Assembly: GCF_029814825.1 (NCBI RefSeq)
Contig: NZ_CP122379.1
Coordinates: 310,001-374,000, forward strand
DNA from: Aequorivita marisscotiae
GTDB lineage: Bacteria > Bacteroidota > Bacteroidia > Flavobacteriales > Flavobacteriaceae
Direction of reading: 5' to 3'
DNA length: 64,000 nucleotides
Under the pieces are notes generated by a model. It had not been told where the DNA came from. It worked only from the letters and a program-made list of their open reading frames with translations, and did not search any database. Shown here in pieces: positions 62,149 to 64,000 of this stretch. Position 1 is the first letter of the stretch. Every line of letters starts with the position of its first letter. A program made the position numbers and the translations under genes.

Positions 62149-63654
62149 TTATAAATGTGTTATTTCTACCATTAGCGGCACTACGTAACCTTTTGCACCA
62201 TCTTTAACCTTAAAACCTAGTTCGCCAGAAGCGTATTGAACCATATGTTTATCTATCAATTTATCGCCTAATGCTGCTTTTATTTTTGAAGTAAGGCCGC
62301 CGTTAGTCTGTTGCATTTTCTGAAGTAATTCTGCTTGGTTCAATTCTTCTTGGCTGAAAAGTATTAGCAAATAATCGGTTCCAGGATTGCTGTCCATTTT
62401 TATCACCTTCTTTTCACTGGGAAAAGCAAATTCTGAATTAGCACCAATGAGCGGCGACATGCCGTCGCTAAATGGTAAAATTTTATTGATTTTTTGTGAA
62501 AGATCTGTTGCAAAAGCATAGATGTAACCTTCATTTACATTTTTTAGATAAAACCGGAAACGCGTGTTGCTGGGATACCCTTGCGTCATTCTATACGCAA
62601 CCAAATCTTCTCCTTCAACATCGTCTTCTACTACAAGGTTTCTTGTTGAAATACGGGTAACCGGCATTGGCTGTCCGTTGTTTTGTTCAAAACGAAGGCT
62701 GCCCTCAGGTAGTTTTGCAGCTATAGGGTTTGGGTCTGGTTTGGGTTCAGGTTTAGGCTCTGGCTTAGGGTCTGGTTTTGGTTTAACGTCATCTTCTTTT
62801 TTCTTAAAATAACTATATGGTTGCAAGGCGCCCAAGCACCATTTATCGTACACATCGTACGGAATCCAGATAAATCCGCCATCGCCCCATTGGGTGCTCC
62901 AACTGTTTAGTACTCTAAAACAGCCCCCTTCGTAATTATCGTCGTAGCCAACAGCTACCATGGCGTGTTGGCCGTGTTTTTTAGCCTGTGTTCCTTCATC
63001 GCTAGGTACGGTACGCCACACTTTTTTAGATGTAAAAAAACTTTCAGGTAATTTCATACCTATTAATACGGGATAGCCTTCAGACAATGCTTTTTTAGTG
63101 GCGTTTACCCTTACCATCGGTGCTTGTTCATCATAAAAAAACAAGGTTTGATAGTCTCTAATCCGATAGTCTATAGCTTCCATTTGAGCCGCTTGGCTTA
63201 TGCGGGGATTGCATTGGTAAGGCACTGTTTTTAAGGTAGGAACCCCGAGTACTTTTAAAGCCTCCATTCCCAATTTTGGATTGGTTCCCATTTGGCAATT
63301 TACATCTTCTTCTCTTTTAATTGCGTAATACACAAAAGAAGGGGAAAGAGCTGCCTGGGTTATTTTTTGTTTGTCGGTTATGTTGTAATCTTTTGCGAGC
63401 ATTGTAGTACGCAAGCCATAGGCCGCCGCATAGGCAACACAAGTACCAAATTGGCCCTGATCGCCGGGAATGGGCACATACTTTTCCAAGGAATACGCGC
63501 TAGGCAAATCGTCGTAAGTACTTGCGGTAAATTGTACTTTGTACGGAATACTCCGATAGGATTCTTCGTCCCATACCATCCCGGTACTGTATTGATTTTG
63601 CGCGAATAATAAACTCGTGAAAAGGAATGCAATAATGCAGCTTAGATTTTTCAT
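62149..63654 (-). CDS. Exported papain-like (C1) peptidase with C-terminal domain
   Basis: A 501-residue protein with a signal peptide (1-18), a C1 peptidase domain with Cys72 in GQFGTCVAYAAAYG, the His in HGQHAMVAVGYDD and the Asn in VLNSWSTQWGDGG, a linker of PKPEPKP repeats (about 290-312) and a C-terminal DUF4384-like domain (about 315-501, ISTRNLVVEDD near 340, TDYLLILFS). It heads the operon with the caspase-like protein and has operator site E upstream. Confidence 0.92.
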   Translation of the reverse strand: MKNLSCIIAFLFTSLLFAQNQYSTGMVWDEESYRSIPYKVQFTASTYDDLPSAYSLEKYVPIPGDQGQFGTCVAYAAAYGLRTTMLAKDYNITDKQKITQAALSPSFVYYAIKREEDVNCQMGTNPKLGMEALKVLGVPTLKTVPYQCNPRISQAAQMEAIDYRIRDYQTLFFYDEQAPMVRVNATKKALSEGYPVLIGMKLPESFFTSKKVWRTVPSDEGTQAKKHGQHAMVAVGYDDNYEGGCFRVLNSWSTQWGDGGFIWIPYDVYDKWCLGALQPYSYFKKKEDDVKPKPDPKPEPKPEPKPDPNPIAAKLPEGSLRFEQNNGQPMPVTRISTRNLVVEDDVEGEDLVAYRMTQGYPSNTRFRFYLKNVNEGYIYAFATDLSQKINKILPFSDGMSPLIGANSEFAFPSEKKVIKMDSNPGTDYLLILFSQEELNQAELLQKMQQTNGGLTSKIKAALGDKLIDKHMVQYASGELGFKVKDGAKGYVVPLMVEITHL

Positions 63655-63679
63655 AATGTTGAACTTAGTTTTTACATTA

Positions 63680-63726
63680 TAAAATAACAGCTACTATTTT
63701 TAATTTTAAATAGGGCAGTTGCCGTA
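63680..63726 (-). promoter_or_regulatory. Operator site E and -7 box
   Basis: TACGGCAACTGCCCTA (63711-63726, minus strand), 23 nt, then TTATTTTA (63680-63687). The palindrome is identical in sequence to site C. It is in front of the papain/caspase operon. Confidence 0.78.
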
Positions 63727-63756
63727 TTATTTGGCGTGAATAATCTCTGTTCAAAG

Positions 63757-63785
63757 TTTGCGTTTAAGAGTTGGCTCACATTTTG
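63757..63785 (+). promoter_or_regulatory. Possible promoter of the last gene
   Basis: TTTG (63757-63760), 17 nt, ACATTTTG (63778-63785). The -7 box matches TAnnTTTG at six of eight positions, and the leader is short. Confidence 0.4.
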
Positions 63786-63800
63786 TAACTTGCCACACGT

Positions 63801-64000
63801 ATGAAATCGTTACTTCTTCTATTTTTAATTATCGCTCAAATTGGTGTAGCGCAAAGCATCGCTCCCGAAAGCAAGGCGCCACTTGTGGCTGATAGGTTTA
63901 TTGGCATTGACAATTACAAGAACACCTATTTTATTAAAGATCGTGTAATTAATAAACAAGGGCCGGACGGAAATTTTCTATTTAACGATTTACAATTGGG
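63801..64000 (+). CDS. Exported protein, N-terminal part
   Basis: The first 66 codons of a gene that runs off the right edge: MKSLLLLFLIIAQIGVAQSI is a signal peptide, followed by LVADRFIGIDNYKNTYFIK and INKQGPDGNFLFNDLQLG. I do not recognise a domain in this part. It is divergent from the papain/caspase operon and shares its 146-nt control region with it. Confidence 0.7.
   Translation, partial: MKSLLLLFLIIAQIGVAQSIAPESKAPLVADRFIGIDNYKNTYFIKDRVINKQGPDGNFLFNDLQL

Overview
The window reads as chromosomal DNA of a member of the Bacteroidota, most likely a flavobacterium. The grounds are promoters of the TAnnTTTG type, a protein with a C-terminal type IX secretion sorting domain, a large TonB-dependent outer-membrane protein, GSCFA, DUF5522 and TPM-domain proteins, a long Bacteroidota-type urocanate hydratase, low GC content and few Shine-Dalgarno sequences. 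No rRNA, tRNA, CRISPR array, phage or classical transposase was seen.

Layout. 1-3.5 kb: methionine/SAM genes, with metX (cut by the window edge) and metY on the minus strand and metK on the plus strand. The metY leader is a SAM-I riboswitch with a terminator; the metK leader looks like a SAM-II riboswitch. 3.5-14.8 kb: an exported M28 peptidase, then a two-component signalling locus (LuxR-type response regulator, two paralogous TPR histidine kinases, a small membrane protein), a DUF6498-like membrane protein, an exported beta-propeller protein, a lipoprotein and a GSCFA protein. 14.8-29.5 kb: housekeeping genes (alaS, M23 peptidase, MerR regulator, LemA/TPM operon, hydrolase, YitT-like protein, TonB-type receptor, der, era). 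29.7-36.8 kb: a large exported protein, DUF5522, hutU, lipoprotein and membrane genes, and a T9SS cargo protein. 36.8-55.4 kb: a long minus-strand run for phenylacetyl-CoA catabolism (paaE, A, B, C, D, G, H, I, J, Z, an enoyl-CoA hydratase and paaY) ending in an E2 and a fused E1 of a branched-chain 2-oxoacid dehydrogenase. Inside it lie a MazF-type toxin-antitoxin pair, a zinc peptidase and four S23 four-helix-bundle ORFs. 55.4-58.7 kb: a divergent aromatic amino acid hydroxylase gene, rhodanese, nuclease and DUF4230 genes. 58.8-64 kb: an exported papain-like peptidase and an exported caspase-like protein in one operon, then the start of a further exported protein.

Two patterns cut across the genes. 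First, a 16-nt palindrome (TAGGGCAATTGCCNTA type) occurs five times, each time exactly 23 nt upstream of a candidate -7 box: before the response regulator, the small membrane protein/kinase operon, the beta-propeller gene, the lipoprotein gene and, about 50 kb away, the papain/caspase operon. This looks like the regulon of the response regulator encoded here, and it also corrects two start codons. Second, each of the four S23 ORFs lies between inverted-repeat arms, like the intervening sequences of 23S rRNA, but here between protein-coding genes of a catabolic operon. The same kind of arms also occurs without an ORF at several gene junctions, and other short palindromic repeats have been absorbed in frame into at least six coding genes.
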